DNA of 37,909 nt from Ignavibacteria bacterium. GTDB lineage: Bacteria > Bacteroidota > Ignavibacteria > Tepidaquicellales > OLB5. Below the pieces are notes generated by a model. The model saw only the letters and a list, made by a program, of their open reading frames with translations, made no database searches and was not told where the DNA came from. Positions 14,985-22,893 of this stretch are shown here, in pieces (within the stretch, counting starts at the first letter, position 1; every line of letters begins with the position of its first letter). The stretch is from the NCBI GenBank assembly GCA_025451455.1, contig JANWKI010000097.1, forward strand, positions 1 to 37,909, in the 5' to 3' direction. The translations under genes were made by a program, and so were the position numbers.

Positions 14985-16205
14985 TTATTTAACCAGTATC
15001 ATTTTCCGTGTTTGAGTGAACCCTCCAGCAACCAGCTTATAATAATATACTCCGCTTGGATATCCAGATGCGTTCCAGTCAACCTCATATATACCCGGCT
15101 TTAGCTGCCAGTTTACCAGAATTTCAACTTGACTTCCCAATACATTATAAACTGTGATTAATATATCGGATGATTTCGAAATTTGAATTGTGAATTTCGT
15201 TGACGGATTGAAAGGATTGGGATAGTTTTGCCCTAAAGAATACTGTGCCGGGACAAGTTCTGAAATCGTTTTAATACCTATAACCTCAGCAAGCGGCCTT
15301 CTGTAAACGCTGTTATTGGTGCCGGCAAAAATGTAATTATTTATTATACATAAAGAATTTATTTGAAAACTGGTTAAACCCTCATTTCTTTGTATCCAGT
15401 TTATTCCATTATCATTGGATACAAACACACCGTTATTATCAGTACCTGCAAAGATGTTATTTCCGGTAACCGTTAATGATTTAATATTTTGATTATTTAA
15501 ATTAGTATAATACCAGGTTATGGCGTTATCAGGAGAGTAAAATACACCATAAGCATATGCTCCTGCATAGACTTCATCTCCATTTACTGTTAACGCATCA
15601 ACCTCTCTATTTTGTAAAGTAGTTTGGGACCAGCTTGCACCGTTATCTGTAGATAAAAATACACCATTACCGGTTCCGGCAAAGACATTATTTCCGTTTA
15701 CTGCTAATGAATATACATATTGTCCGAATAAAGTTTGAGTCCAGCTTGTGCCGTTATTTGAAGATAAAAATAAACCAAAAGTGCCTGCAAAGGCATAATT
15801 CCCGCTTACTGCCATTGACCAGACATTTTGACTATTTAAAGGAGTTTGAAACCAGGAAGCGCCATTATTTGCAGAATAATATACACCATTAGAAAAAGTT
15901 CCAGCATAGACATTATTTCCCTGTGCTGCTATTGAATATACAATTTGATTGTTTAAGGAAGTTTGAGTCCAGCTTGAACCGGCATTGACTGATAAATAAA
16001 CACCATAACCGCCGCCGGTACCGGCAAAGATATTATTTCCGCCGGTTGCTGATGATAATACAGGTAAATTGCCCATACCGTTTGACACTTGCACCCATTG
16101 TGCCATTGAGTAGTTTGAAAAACCATAAAGTAATAAAATAGATAATACAATTGTTAATTTGATTGAGTTCCCCGATGAAAATCGGGATTTCATTAAGTTT
16201 GACAT
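14985..16205 (-). CDS. T9SS cargo: beta-propeller protein
   Basis: A 406-residue secreted protein with about seven repeats of roughly 39 residues (GNNVFAGTxxGVFLSTDNGASW type, each with an Asp-box-like NGASW turn), predicting a propeller, then a T9SS sorting domain from about residue 325 (SLGQNYPNPFNPSTKF, VYNVLGSQVEIL, SGVYYYKL, RKMILVK). A strong AGGAGGGG precedes the ATG at 16205. The signal peptide's n-region (MSNLMKSRFSSGNSIK) contains a perfect CCCGAT-GAAA-ATCGGG hairpin at 16171-16186. It is the second gene of the module 2 operon, directly after the small RHH-like gene. Confidence 0.82.
   Translation of the reverse strand: MSNLMKSRFSSGNSIKLTIVLSILLLYGFSNYSMAQWVQVSNGMGNLPVLSSATGGNNIFAGTGGGYGVYLSVNAGSSWTQTSLNNQIVYSIAAQGNNVYAGTFSNGVYYSANNGASWFQTPLNSQNVWSMAVSGNYAFAGTFGLFLSSNNGTSWTQTLFGQYVYSLAVNGNNVFAGTGNGVFLSTDNGASWSQTTLQNREVDALTVNGDEVYAGAYAYGVFYSPDNAITWYYTNLNNQNIKSLTVTGNNIFAGTDNNGVFVSNDNGINWIQRNEGLTSFQINSLCIINNYIFAGTNNSVYRRPLAEVIGIKTISELVPAQYSLGQNYPNPFNPSTKFTIQISKSSDILITVYNVLGSQVEILVNWQLKPGIYEVDWNASGYPSGVYYYKLVAGGFTQTRKMILVK
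16171..16186. repeat. Hairpin within a signal-peptide coding region
   Basis: CCCGAT-GAAA-ATCGGG is a perfect stem with a four-base loop, inside the n-region of the propeller gene's signal peptide. The arm plus flank (ATCGGGATTTC) recurs in inverted form at 26308-26318, so it is likely a dispersed short repeat. Confidence 0.45.
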
Positions 16206-16217
16206 TATATTCCCCTC

Positions 16218-16454
16218 CTAAATTTGTGAAAGAATAACAGAACTTATTAATATTGAAATTATTAACGTTTTCAAAACTTTATTGTTAAAATCGTTCCCGT
16301 TCTCACTTTTAATTGTTCCGTAAAAGAGCCTCATTGCACGGGCTATGTCTTTATCCTGGCTCGAATTTAATTCTTCCTGAACTTTTTTTATCAGCTTGTG
16401 TGTCGATTCTTTTAAGCGGTAACCCCTGGGAATTGTTTTTTTACCCGTATTCAT
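16218..16454 (-). CDS. Small RHH-like protein with hydrophobic tail (module 2)
   Basis: A 78-residue protein. Residues 9-48 (PRGYRLKESTHKLIKKVQEEL, then DKDIARAMRLFY) have the strand-helix-helix layout of ribbon-helix-helix repressors. The same pattern recurs in the small gene at 23675-23848: [RK]GYRLKxSTHxxIKKxQ, then DKxIxxAMxL. Residues 60-78 (VLKTLIISILISSVILSQI) are a probable membrane helix, absent from the other copy. The ATG at 16454 is preferred over the in-frame ATG at 16490 because the latter would lie on the GTGCAC palindrome. It is the first gene of the module 2 operon, 12 bp before the propeller gene. An autorepressor is inferred from position; RHH assignment is by pattern only. 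Confidence 0.55.
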   Translation of the reverse strand: MNTGKKTIPRGYRLKESTHKLIKKVQEELNSSQDKDIARAMRLFYGTIKSENGNDFNNKVLKTLIISILISSVILSQI

Positions 16455-16472
16455 TGTTATTGATATTTTAGA

Positions 16473-16490
16473 GTGCACCTTAGGGTGCAC
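16473..16490. promoter_or_regulatory. GTGCAC-N6-GTGCAC operator, module 2
   Basis: GTGCACC-TTAG-GGTGCAC is a perfect inverted repeat 18 bp upstream of the small RHH-like gene, followed five bases later by TACAAA. The same GTGCAC-N6-GTGCAC plus TACAAA lies at the equivalent place in module 3 (23865-23891). A dimer-binding site for the RHH-like protein is the natural reading. Confidence 0.6.
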
Positions 16491-16519
16491 ATGGTTACAA
16501 AGTTATGCAATTGAAGCAG

Positions 16520-16533
16520 GGGTAAGCAAAGAA
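16520..16533 (+). promoter_or_regulatory. Conserved upstream element, module 2 copy
   Basis: GGGTAAGCAAAGAA, identical to 9903-9916, stands 114 bp before the helical gene's ATG at 16634, between the operator and the core promoter. Confidence 0.55.
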
Positions 16534-16583
16534 ATTTTAGAACTGACTTAACGAGAATTCGGGCACAGTAATGTATTATTTTG

Positions 16584-16617
16584 TTGATTTTTACATTATT
16601 TTTATGGATTTTGTACC
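16584..16617 (+). promoter_or_regulatory. Core promoter of helical-protein gene 2
   Basis: TTG at 16584 (within GTTGATTTTT, shared with 23973-23982) and GGATTTTGTACC at 16606-16617. The TTG lies 50 bp before the ATG at 16634, against 51 bp in the other two copies. Confidence 0.5.
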
Positions 16618-16633
16618 TATTAAGCTAACAAAA

Positions 16634-18091
16634 ATGAAGGCCATAAAACTCATAAACCTGCTCAGGACTTTCTCAGCCGAAGAGATAAGATCTTTTGAAA
16701 AGTTTATTGCCTCCCCGTATTTTAACTCCGTTAAAAATCACATAAAGCTCCTTAAAGCGCTCGAAAAATTTTATCCGCAGTTTGAAAGCGATAAACTTAC
16801 ATACGAACATCTTCATAAAAAAATATACCCCGGCAAAAAATTCAATAAACAGGTAATGTGGAACCAGATCTCTGCGCTTGAAACACTGGCAAAAGAATTC
16901 CTGGAGCAGGTTGCTCTGAAAAAGAATAAGTTAGAAAGAATGGAGTTGTTGTTTTCGGAGTTTGGCAATAGAAAATTGTTAAAAAATTATCTTCAAACTC
17001 TGAATGAAATGGAAAAACTGCTCGAATCGAGCGGTATCGATTATGATTATTTTGAAAATAAGGGGCATCTTGAAAATTTCCGGCAGGAATATTTCCATTT
17101 ACTCGATAAGATACAGCCAATGTCTGACTCCAAATTAAAAGCTACTGAATACCAGATACTGTTATTCTTAAGAATGACCGTGGGGGGAATACATGATATG
17201 AATGTTCTGAGCAGAGATTATAACGCAAGATTTGATGTGAACATACCGCTGGAATTTGCAAAACATCTTGACCTGAAAAGTATTGTCGATTATGCCAGGA
17301 ACAAGAAATTTAAGTATGCTTTTTTGATCGAAATTTATTATCATTCTCTTATGATGATGTTAGAACCGGAGGAGACCGGGCATCTGAATGATGTCCGGGA
17401 GTTATACAAACTGAATTTTAACAGATTTACCATGAGCGAAAAGAGAACGATTATGCACTGGGTAGTAGCGTATTGCGTTTATCGTTCAGATGACAAGGAT
17501 TTTAAATATAAAAGAATAATTTTTGAACTAAACAAATTCCGATTAAAGGAAGGTTTGGTGTTTTATCCTGAAGGGCAAATTCCAAATGTGATCTACCTTC
17601 AAATTCTGAAGACCGCATTATCTCTTGATGAAATGAATTGGGCGGAAAATTTCATAAAAAATTATACATCAAAGCTTCATCCGGATCTTCAGCAATCGAC
17701 AAGAGCGATGGCATATGCGTTTGTGCACTTTCAGACAAAAGAATACGAAAAAGTGCTTAAAGACCTGACTGAAGTTGAGTTTATCGACCCAAGAGATAAA
17801 CGGTTTGCAAGGACTTTAGTGGCAAGAACTTATTATGAAATGAATGAAATGGAATCTTTACTGAACCATATAGATGCATCATTGCATTTTCTGGTTAACA
17901 ATCCTGCAATTTCAGAAATGACCCGTATTTCTCACAGGAATTTCTTTAATGCTTTAAAGAAAACTATATTTATTAAGGAAAATTCCGATCTGGACTCAAT
18001 TCCAATGCTGAGAAATGAGATTGACCAGTCAAAGAGCACAGAAAGCAAAAACTGGCTTCTGGAGAAATTAAATGAGCTGGAAAATAAATAA
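16634..18091 (+). CDS. Helical protein of unrecognised family (SPYF family, copy 2)
   Basis: A 485-residue soluble helical protein. The N-terminus MKAIKLINLLRTFSAEEIRSFEKFIASPYFN aligns with copies 1 and 3. Longer frames start at 16571 or 16604, but those starts lie before or inside the conserved promoter blocks, so 16634 is preferred. It shares with copy 3 long matching stretches such as SDKLTYEHLHKKIYPGKK, FNKQVMWN and the C-terminal VEFIDPRDKR region and NWLLEKLNELEN end. Helical pairs in the C-terminal half look TPR-like. Function unknown. It diverges from the module 2 operon and converges on module 3. Confidence 0.75.
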   Translation: MKAIKLINLLRTFSAEEIRSFEKFIASPYFNSVKNHIKLLKALEKFYPQFESDKLTYEHLHKKIYPGKKFNKQVMWNQISALETLAKEFLEQVALKKNKLERMELLFSEFGNRKLLKNYLQTLNEMEKLLESSGIDYDYFENKGHLENFRQEYFHLLDKIQPMSDSKLKATEYQILLFLRMTVGGIHDMNVLSRDYNARFDVNIPLEFAKHLDLKSIVDYARNKKFKYAFLIEIYYHSLMMMLEPEETGHLNDVRELYKLNFNRFTMSEKRTIMHWVVAYCVYRSDDKDFKYKRIIFELNKFRLKEGLVFYPEGQIPNVIYLQILKTALSLDEMNWAENFIKNYTSKLHPDLQQSTRAMAYAFVHFQTKEYEKVLKDLTEVEFIDPRDKRFARTLVARTYYEMNEMESLLNHIDASLHFLVNNPAISEMTRISHRNFFNALKKTIFIKENSDLDSIPMLRNEIDQSKSTESKNWLLEKLNELENK

Positions 18092-18120
18092 ATAAATGCT
18101 GTTAAAAATGCAACGCTATT

Positions 18121-18170
18121 TTACCAATCCGTCAAAGCCGGATTTCAAAAATAGCTTCCCTATTTTATTA
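18121..18170. repeat. Two-hairpin repeat at convergent gene ends, copy 2
   Basis: AATCCG (18126-18131) pairs with CGGATT (18139-18144), and AAAATAG (18148-18154) pairs with CTATTTT (18160-18166). Compared with copy 1 the second stem changes A-T to G-C, a compensatory change that argues for conserved structure. It again contains the stop codon of the minus-strand gene. Confidence 0.6.
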
Positions 18171-20316
18171 ATACCATCTTCTTAGTTTCGGTATAGCTGC
18201 CGGCAGCCAGCCTGTAAAAATAAAGCCCCGAGGGCATTTGTGATGCATTCCAGTTAATTTCATATGTGCCCGGCGAAAGTTCTTCATCAACAAGTATTGC
18301 AACTTCGCGGCCAAGGATATCGTAAACAGTCAACCTCACCCCCAGCCCCTCTCCGAAGGAGAGGGGAGTGGCTGGGATTGAAAATTTTATTTTTGTTGAA
18401 GGATTGAAAGGGTTGGGGTAATTCTGCTGAAGTGAAAAATATTCCGGAATATTATTGTTGAGTGTCTGCACATTTGTAATTGCGCCTCCATTAGTGGTCT
18501 TTAATATCATTGCGCCTGAACCTATAATAAATCCTGTTACTGAATCAGTAAAAGTCATACTATAAGCCGCATTGTTTGTTCCGGTATTCAAATTGGTCCA
18601 GTTCAGGCCTCCATCGGTTGTCCTTTTACACATCGCCTCTCCGTCCCAAAGTCCAGCTCCGTAACCTGTATTTGCATTCCTGAAATATATTGTCCTGAAA
18701 CTTCCTGCAACAGCATTCACAAGGCTCCAGTTTGCTCCGGCATTGGTGGTTTTCAAAAAATTTCCCTGGAGACATGATGCAAATCCCGTATTTTGATCGA
18801 TGAAGAAAATATCACCTATTGACTGGGTTACACCTGAAACCTGCTGAACCCAGTTCACTCCCGAATTCGTTGTTGCAAGAATGTTTAATGAATTTGTGAG
18901 TATATAACCATTATTAACACTTGAAAAATATATCCTGCCGAAAGTCTGAGATGCAAATCCAGTATTAATTGTTACCCAGTTTGTACCGGCATTTGTTGTT
19001 TTAATAATCAGTCCGTTAAAAGCACAAGCAGCAAACCCTGTGTTTTGGTTTACAAAAACAAGATTTACTAATTGTTCTGAAACACCTGTTGTCAGAGTAT
19101 TCCAGTTTTCGCCGCCATCGGTTGTTTTGTAGATAATGTTGCTGAAAGTTGTAAAATAACCGGTGTTGTTATCCGTAAACTGAACGGATGATATATTTGA
19201 GTTAGTCGCAGGGGTTACGGTAATCCAGGTATTCCCCCCGTTTGTAGTTTTTAGCATAATGCCCGCAGATAGCCCTGCGTAACCCGTATTAGAAGAAGGA
19301 AAGCTGAGAGAAAAACCGTTTGAGTTTGTTCCCCCGAATAGAGGAGTCCAGTTAGTACCGCCGTTAATTGTAATTAACTGAGTGCCGTAATTCCCTGTAA
19401 TGATACCTTTGTTTACATCAAGGAAACAAATGCTCTTTAAGCTGTTTGAATTCGCCTCCGCAAGTATGCTAAAGCTCCAGTTGACCCCGCCGTTAGTGGT
19501 TGAGAGAAATCTTGCATTGTCTGAAACAGCATAAACATTCTGCATGTCCAGCGCAAAGATCTTATTTATTGATTGTGTAATGCCTGAAGCAAGTATGCTC
19601 CAGTTTACTCCTGCATTAGTTGTCTTCACTATTTTTCCCTGGAATCCGGCAGCAAATCCGTTATTGTCATCAACAAAGTAAATGGAATTTAAAGGAGTGG
19701 CAAGCCCTGTTGGTTGTGCTGACCAGTTCGCACCCCCGTTAGTTGTTTTGTACACATCACCTGAGGAACCGGCAATGTAACCGGTTAATGCAGAAGAGAA
19801 ACAAATTCCATATAAATTTACAATTCCTCCAACACTCAGCATATCCCAGTTTGCCCCGCCATTGGTCGTTTGCATCAATACTCCCACAGAACCGCAGACA
19901 AAACCTGTATTAACATCAATGAAGTGTATACCATAAGGACTCCCGCCGGAATTTATTATTGTCTCTGTCCAGTTTATCCCGCCATTGGTGGTTTTTAATA
20001 CTAACCATGTATTAAACCCTCCTGTTATAAATCCCGTATTTGCATTCAGAAATGAAATTGATTTCAGGTCTTCAGTTGTCGGGGAGGACTGGCTTATCCA
20101 GTTCAAACCGCCGTTTGTAGTTTTCAGAATTGTGCCGTAATTCCCAGCTGAATAACCTGTACTTGTTCCAATGAACTCAATATCATTTAAGCTGTTGCAC
20201 TGCGGAACCGGGTTTTGAGTTACCCAGACGGGCTGAGAGAATGAAACCGAAATTAAAAAAGCTGTTAATAGAACTGTGAGAAAAAGTCGTTTTATGGATG
20301 TTATTTTATTATTCAT
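18160..20316 (-). CDS. T9SS cargo: large YCF48-like propeller protein
   Basis: A 718-residue secreted protein (signal peptide about 1-27). It has roughly thirteen repeats of about 45 residues with KTTNGGxNW or KTTNAGxNW turns and DxNTGFxxG / SxNTGYxxG strands, as in YCF48/Hcf136-like propellers; two propellers are possible. The T9SS sorting domain starts near residue 630 (SLQQNYPNPFNPSTKIKF) and ends KKMVLIK. It is interrupted between KFSIP and VRLTVYDILGREV by ATPLSFGEGLG, encoded by a palindromic repeat (18334-18376), without loss of frame. Last gene of the module 3 operon. Confidence 0.85.
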   Translation of the reverse strand: MNNKITSIKRLFLTVLLTAFLISVSFSQPVWVTQNPVPQCNSLNDIEFIGTSTGYSAGNYGTILKTTNGGLNWISQSSPTTEDLKSISFLNANTGFITGGFNTWLVLKTTNGGINWTETIINSGGSPYGIHFIDVNTGFVCGSVGVLMQTTNGGANWDMLSVGGIVNLYGICFSSALTGYIAGSSGDVYKTTNGGANWSAQPTGLATPLNSIYFVDDNNGFAAGFQGKIVKTTNAGVNWSILASGITQSINKIFALDMQNVYAVSDNARFLSTTNGGVNWSFSILAEANSNSLKSICFLDVNKGIITGNYGTQLITINGGTNWTPLFGGTNSNGFSLSFPSSNTGYAGLSAGIMLKTTNGGNTWITVTPATNSNISSVQFTDNNTGYFTTFSNIIYKTTDGGENWNTLTTGVSEQLVNLVFVNQNTGFAACAFNGLIIKTTNAGTNWVTINTGFASQTFGRIYFSSVNNGYILTNSLNILATTNSGVNWVQQVSGVTQSIGDIFFIDQNTGFASCLQGNFLKTTNAGANWSLVNAVAGSFRTIYFRNANTGYGAGLWDGEAMCKRTTDGGLNWTNLNTGTNNAAYSMTFTDSVTGFIIGSGAMILKTTNGGAITNVQTLNNNIPEYFSLQQNYPNPFNPSTKIKFSIPATPLSFGEGLGVRLTVYDILGREVAILVDEELSPGTYEINWNASQMPSGLYFYRLAAGSYTETKKMVLIK
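18334..18376. repeat. Coding palindromic repeat encoding PLSFGEGLG
   Basis: CCCCTCTCC (18346-18354) and GGAGAGGGG (18358-18366) form a perfect nine-base stem around GAA, with outer arms CCCAGCC (18341-18347) and GGCTGGG (18370-18376). The unit lies in frame inside a T9SS sorting domain. This CCCCTCTCC-GAAGGAG type is, from general experience, a widespread dispersed repeat in Bacteroidota-like genomes. Confidence 0.7.
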
Positions 20317-20360
20317 AATAATTTAAGTTAAATATTTGGTTAACTGAATATATCGATCCA

Positions 20361-21797
20361 TTATTTTACCAGAACCATCTTTCTGGTTTCTGAATATTCA
20401 CCAGCAGATAGCTTATAATAGTATACACCGCTTGGAAAGTTTGATGCGTTCCAGTCGATCTCGTAAGTGCCCGCATTCATTTTCAGGTTTATTAATTCAG
20501 TTATTTGTCTTCCCTGTATATCATAAACAACAAGTTTAACATTTGATAATTTGTTAATCTGAAATCTGATAATTGTTCCCGGATTGAAAGGATTCGGATA
20601 ATTCTGCGATAAAGAAAATCCACCGGGTATTTCCGAGCTGATACTGATTATTCCAAGCGGATTCCCGGTCGGATCACGCTTATAATATATTTCCCGGTTC
20701 CCGTCACGTTCATCAGTCCAAATAACATGAACTGCCTGGCCTGATACCGTTACCGAAGGGATCTCTGAGACCGAAGGGTTATTTGTCAGCCGGGTATCAA
20801 TGCTCCAGGTTATTCCGCCGTCAACGGAACGTTTGTAATATATCTCCTGGTTTCCGTCGCGGTAATCCTGCCATACAATGTGAATCGCCAGGCCTGATAC
20901 CGAGACAGAAGGAGATGCGGGATCAGAAGGCCCAAATGTAAGCCTTGTATCAACTCCCCAGCTTGCACCTCCATCGGTTGATCGTTTATAAAATATCATC
21001 CAGTTGCCTTCGCGGATATCCATCCATGCGGCAACCGACAATTGACCTGATGCTGATAGCGAGGGATCACCGGAATCAAAAATGTTGTTTGTAAGCCTTA
21101 TATCAGCCCCCCAGCTTGCGCCTGCATCTGTTGAAAGTTTATAGTAGATCTCATAATTTCCGTCCCTGAAATCTCTCCAGACTACATGAACAGACGTACC
21201 GGATACCGATACAGATGGAGTCAGTGAGAATTGGGCATTGCTGGTTAAACGTGTCTCAGCACCCCAGATTACACCGCCATCTGTCGAGCGTTTATAGTAT
21301 ATTTCATAGTTACCATCTCGATTGTCGGTCCATACAACATGCACAACCGAACCGGAAGCCGCTACAGAAGGAAATTCCGAATAAGAAGCATCACTTGACA
21401 GCCTGGTATCAGTACCCCAGCTTATACCGCTGTCAAATGAACGTTTGTAATATATCTCCCAGTTACCATTTCGATTGTCGATCCACACAACATGCACAGC
21501 CGAACCCGAAACCGCTACGGAAGTATTCCATGATTGAGCAGTGTCAATTGTCAACCGCGTGTCAGCTCCCCAGCTTGTACCTTCATCTGTCGAGCGTTTA
21601 TAGTAGATCTCATTATTGCCGTTGCGAAGGTCAGTCCATACAACATGAACAGTATTCCCGCTTGCCCCAATAGACCATGCATTATTATAATATGTAGAAG
21701 AATAGGCAGGATTATTTGTCAGCCGCACATCTGTCTGCCACTGGGCGGTTATGTTTACTGAGATTATTAATATTATTGAGAGAAGTAAATTTTTCAT
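20361..21797 (-). CDS. T9SS cargo: sialidase-type BNR-repeat protein
   Basis: A 478-residue secreted protein (signal peptide 1-18). Seven repeats of about 52 residues follow, with the core VSGxxVHVVWxDxRDGNxEIYYKRSTDGGxSWGxDTRLT. Each has a STDGGxSW Asp-box, so the fold is likely a sialidase-type propeller. No sialidase catalytic residues (arginine triad, nucleophile Tyr) could be placed, so enzyme activity should not be assumed. The T9SS sorting domain begins near residue 398 (SLSQNYPNPFNPGTIIRF, SGVYYYKL, RKMVLVK). Third cargo gene of the module 3 operon. Confidence 0.83.
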   Translation of the reverse strand: MKNLLLSIILIISVNITAQWQTDVRLTNNPAYSSTYYNNAWSIGASGNTVHVVWTDLRNGNNEIYYKRSTDEGTSWGADTRLTIDTAQSWNTSVAVSGSAVHVVWIDNRNGNWEIYYKRSFDSGISWGTDTRLSSDASYSEFPSVAASGSVVHVVWTDNRDGNYEIYYKRSTDGGVIWGAETRLTSNAQFSLTPSVSVSGTSVHVVWRDFRDGNYEIYYKLSTDAGASWGADIRLTNNIFDSGDPSLSASGQLSVAAWMDIREGNWMIFYKRSTDGGASWGVDTRLTFGPSDPASPSVSVSGLAIHIVWQDYRDGNQEIYYKRSVDGGITWSIDTRLTNNPSVSEIPSVTVSGQAVHVIWTDERDGNREIYYKRDPTGNPLGIISISSEIPGGFSLSQNYPNPFNPGTIIRFQINKLSNVKLVVYDIQGRQITELINLKMNAGTYEIDWNASNFPSGVYYYKLSAGEYSETRKMVLVK

Positions 21798-21815
21798 TTT
21801 TTGACCTTAATTTTG

Positions 21816-22853
21816 TTATTTTATCAGGATCATCTTCTTTGTTTCTGAATAGTCACCAGCAGATAGTTTATAATAGTATACACCGCTTGGGATGCCGGAA
21901 GCATTCCAGTCAACTTCGTATGTTCCTGCGTTTTTATTCTGATTCACTAACTCAGTTATTTGCTTTCCCAGAATATCATACACAACAAGCCTTACATCCG
22001 AGGATCTTCTTATCTGAAATCGGATAACTGTATTTGGATTGAAAGGATTCGGGTAATTCTGCGAAAGATCATAATCATCAGGAACTTCAGTTGAAATTTG
22101 CTGTATTCCGATAGGCGTACTGCTCGCATTATAGTTAACGGTTTTTGAGCTTGCAAAGAGAGTTCCGTTGAAAAGCAGGGTCGAATATACTATTTCAAAC
22201 ACCGGGTATTTTTTCCCCGGTACGAACCATACATATGATGTTGTATTAGTTACAAAAACAATGGGTGCCCCCGGGTTCGATGAATCCTTTGTGGAAATTA
22301 TATACTTTACTCTCAGTGCATTCGGAAAGGAACCGATAGGCAGGTTTATGGTACCCCATGCGTCTCCTGTGACGTTAATTGTTCCGCTCCTAACAGTCGG
22401 TGTGCCGTTTGAAATATAATTGCTACCGAAGTTATCACTGAAGCTGGTGTTATAAGTGAACGGGTACTGCATATATAGCTGCGGGTTGGAGTAAGGAATA
22501 ACAACAGCTGGATTCCCGTTCCCATTGAAAAGTATATTTGTAGCCGATGTAGTAAAATAATTGAATGATGAATTATCGTTTGATGATGCAACATTAGAAG
22601 TTGCGAACTGGCCCGAATAAGGTGTTGAGGCTGAACTTACAAAAGTTACATCAGTAGAATCAACTCTTGTAAGGTTCAGGTAACTCCATGTTTGATTTGC
22701 TCCTGCATTGCCCTGGAGAATATTTACAGTATCACAAATGGCGTATGAGTCAACATCACCCGGTACAGGGTTGTACTGATTTGTAAGCGTAAGCTGTGAG
22801 TATGCGCTGCCTGCCGAAAGTATAAATAGGATGAATGTAATTATTATTTTCAT
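21816..22853 (-). CDS. T9SS cargo of unrecognised N-terminal fold
   Basis: A 345-residue secreted protein (signal peptide 1-19, ending YSQ). Residues 20-255 are beta-rich and Asn/Ser/Thr-rich, with no family I recognise (QYNPVPGDVDSYAICDT, NQTWSYLNLTRVD, TTSYVWFVPGKKYPVFEIVYS). From about 262 the T9SS sorting domain follows (DLSQNYPNPFNPNTVIRF, VYDILGKQITELV, SGVYYYKL, KKMILIK). Its sorting domain is almost identical in style to that of the 20361-21797 product, suggesting recent shuffling. It lies between the barrel gene and the BNR gene of module 3, with gaps of 40 and 18 bp. Confidence 0.8.
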   Translation of the reverse strand: MKIIITFILFILSAGSAYSQLTLTNQYNPVPGDVDSYAICDTVNILQGNAGANQTWSYLNLTRVDSTDVTFVSSASTPYSGQFATSNVASSNDNSSFNYFTTSATNILFNGNGNPAVVIPYSNPQLYMQYPFTYNTSFSDNFGSNYISNGTPTVRSGTINVTGDAWGTINLPIGSFPNALRVKYIISTKDSSNPGAPIVFVTNTTSYVWFVPGKKYPVFEIVYSTLLFNGTLFASSKTVNYNASSTPIGIQQISTEVPDDYDLSQNYPNPFNPNTVIRFQIRRSSDVRLVVYDILGKQITELVNQNKNAGTYEVDWNASGIPSGVYYYKLSAGDYSETKKMILIK

Positions 22854-22893
22854 GTTCTGAGCCCTGTTTCTATTAATTTATTAATTGATGTTC

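Noticed and set aside
20361-21797. Active sialidase
   Set aside because: Only the Asp-box repeats are visible; the arginine triad and catalytic Tyr/Glu could not be placed.
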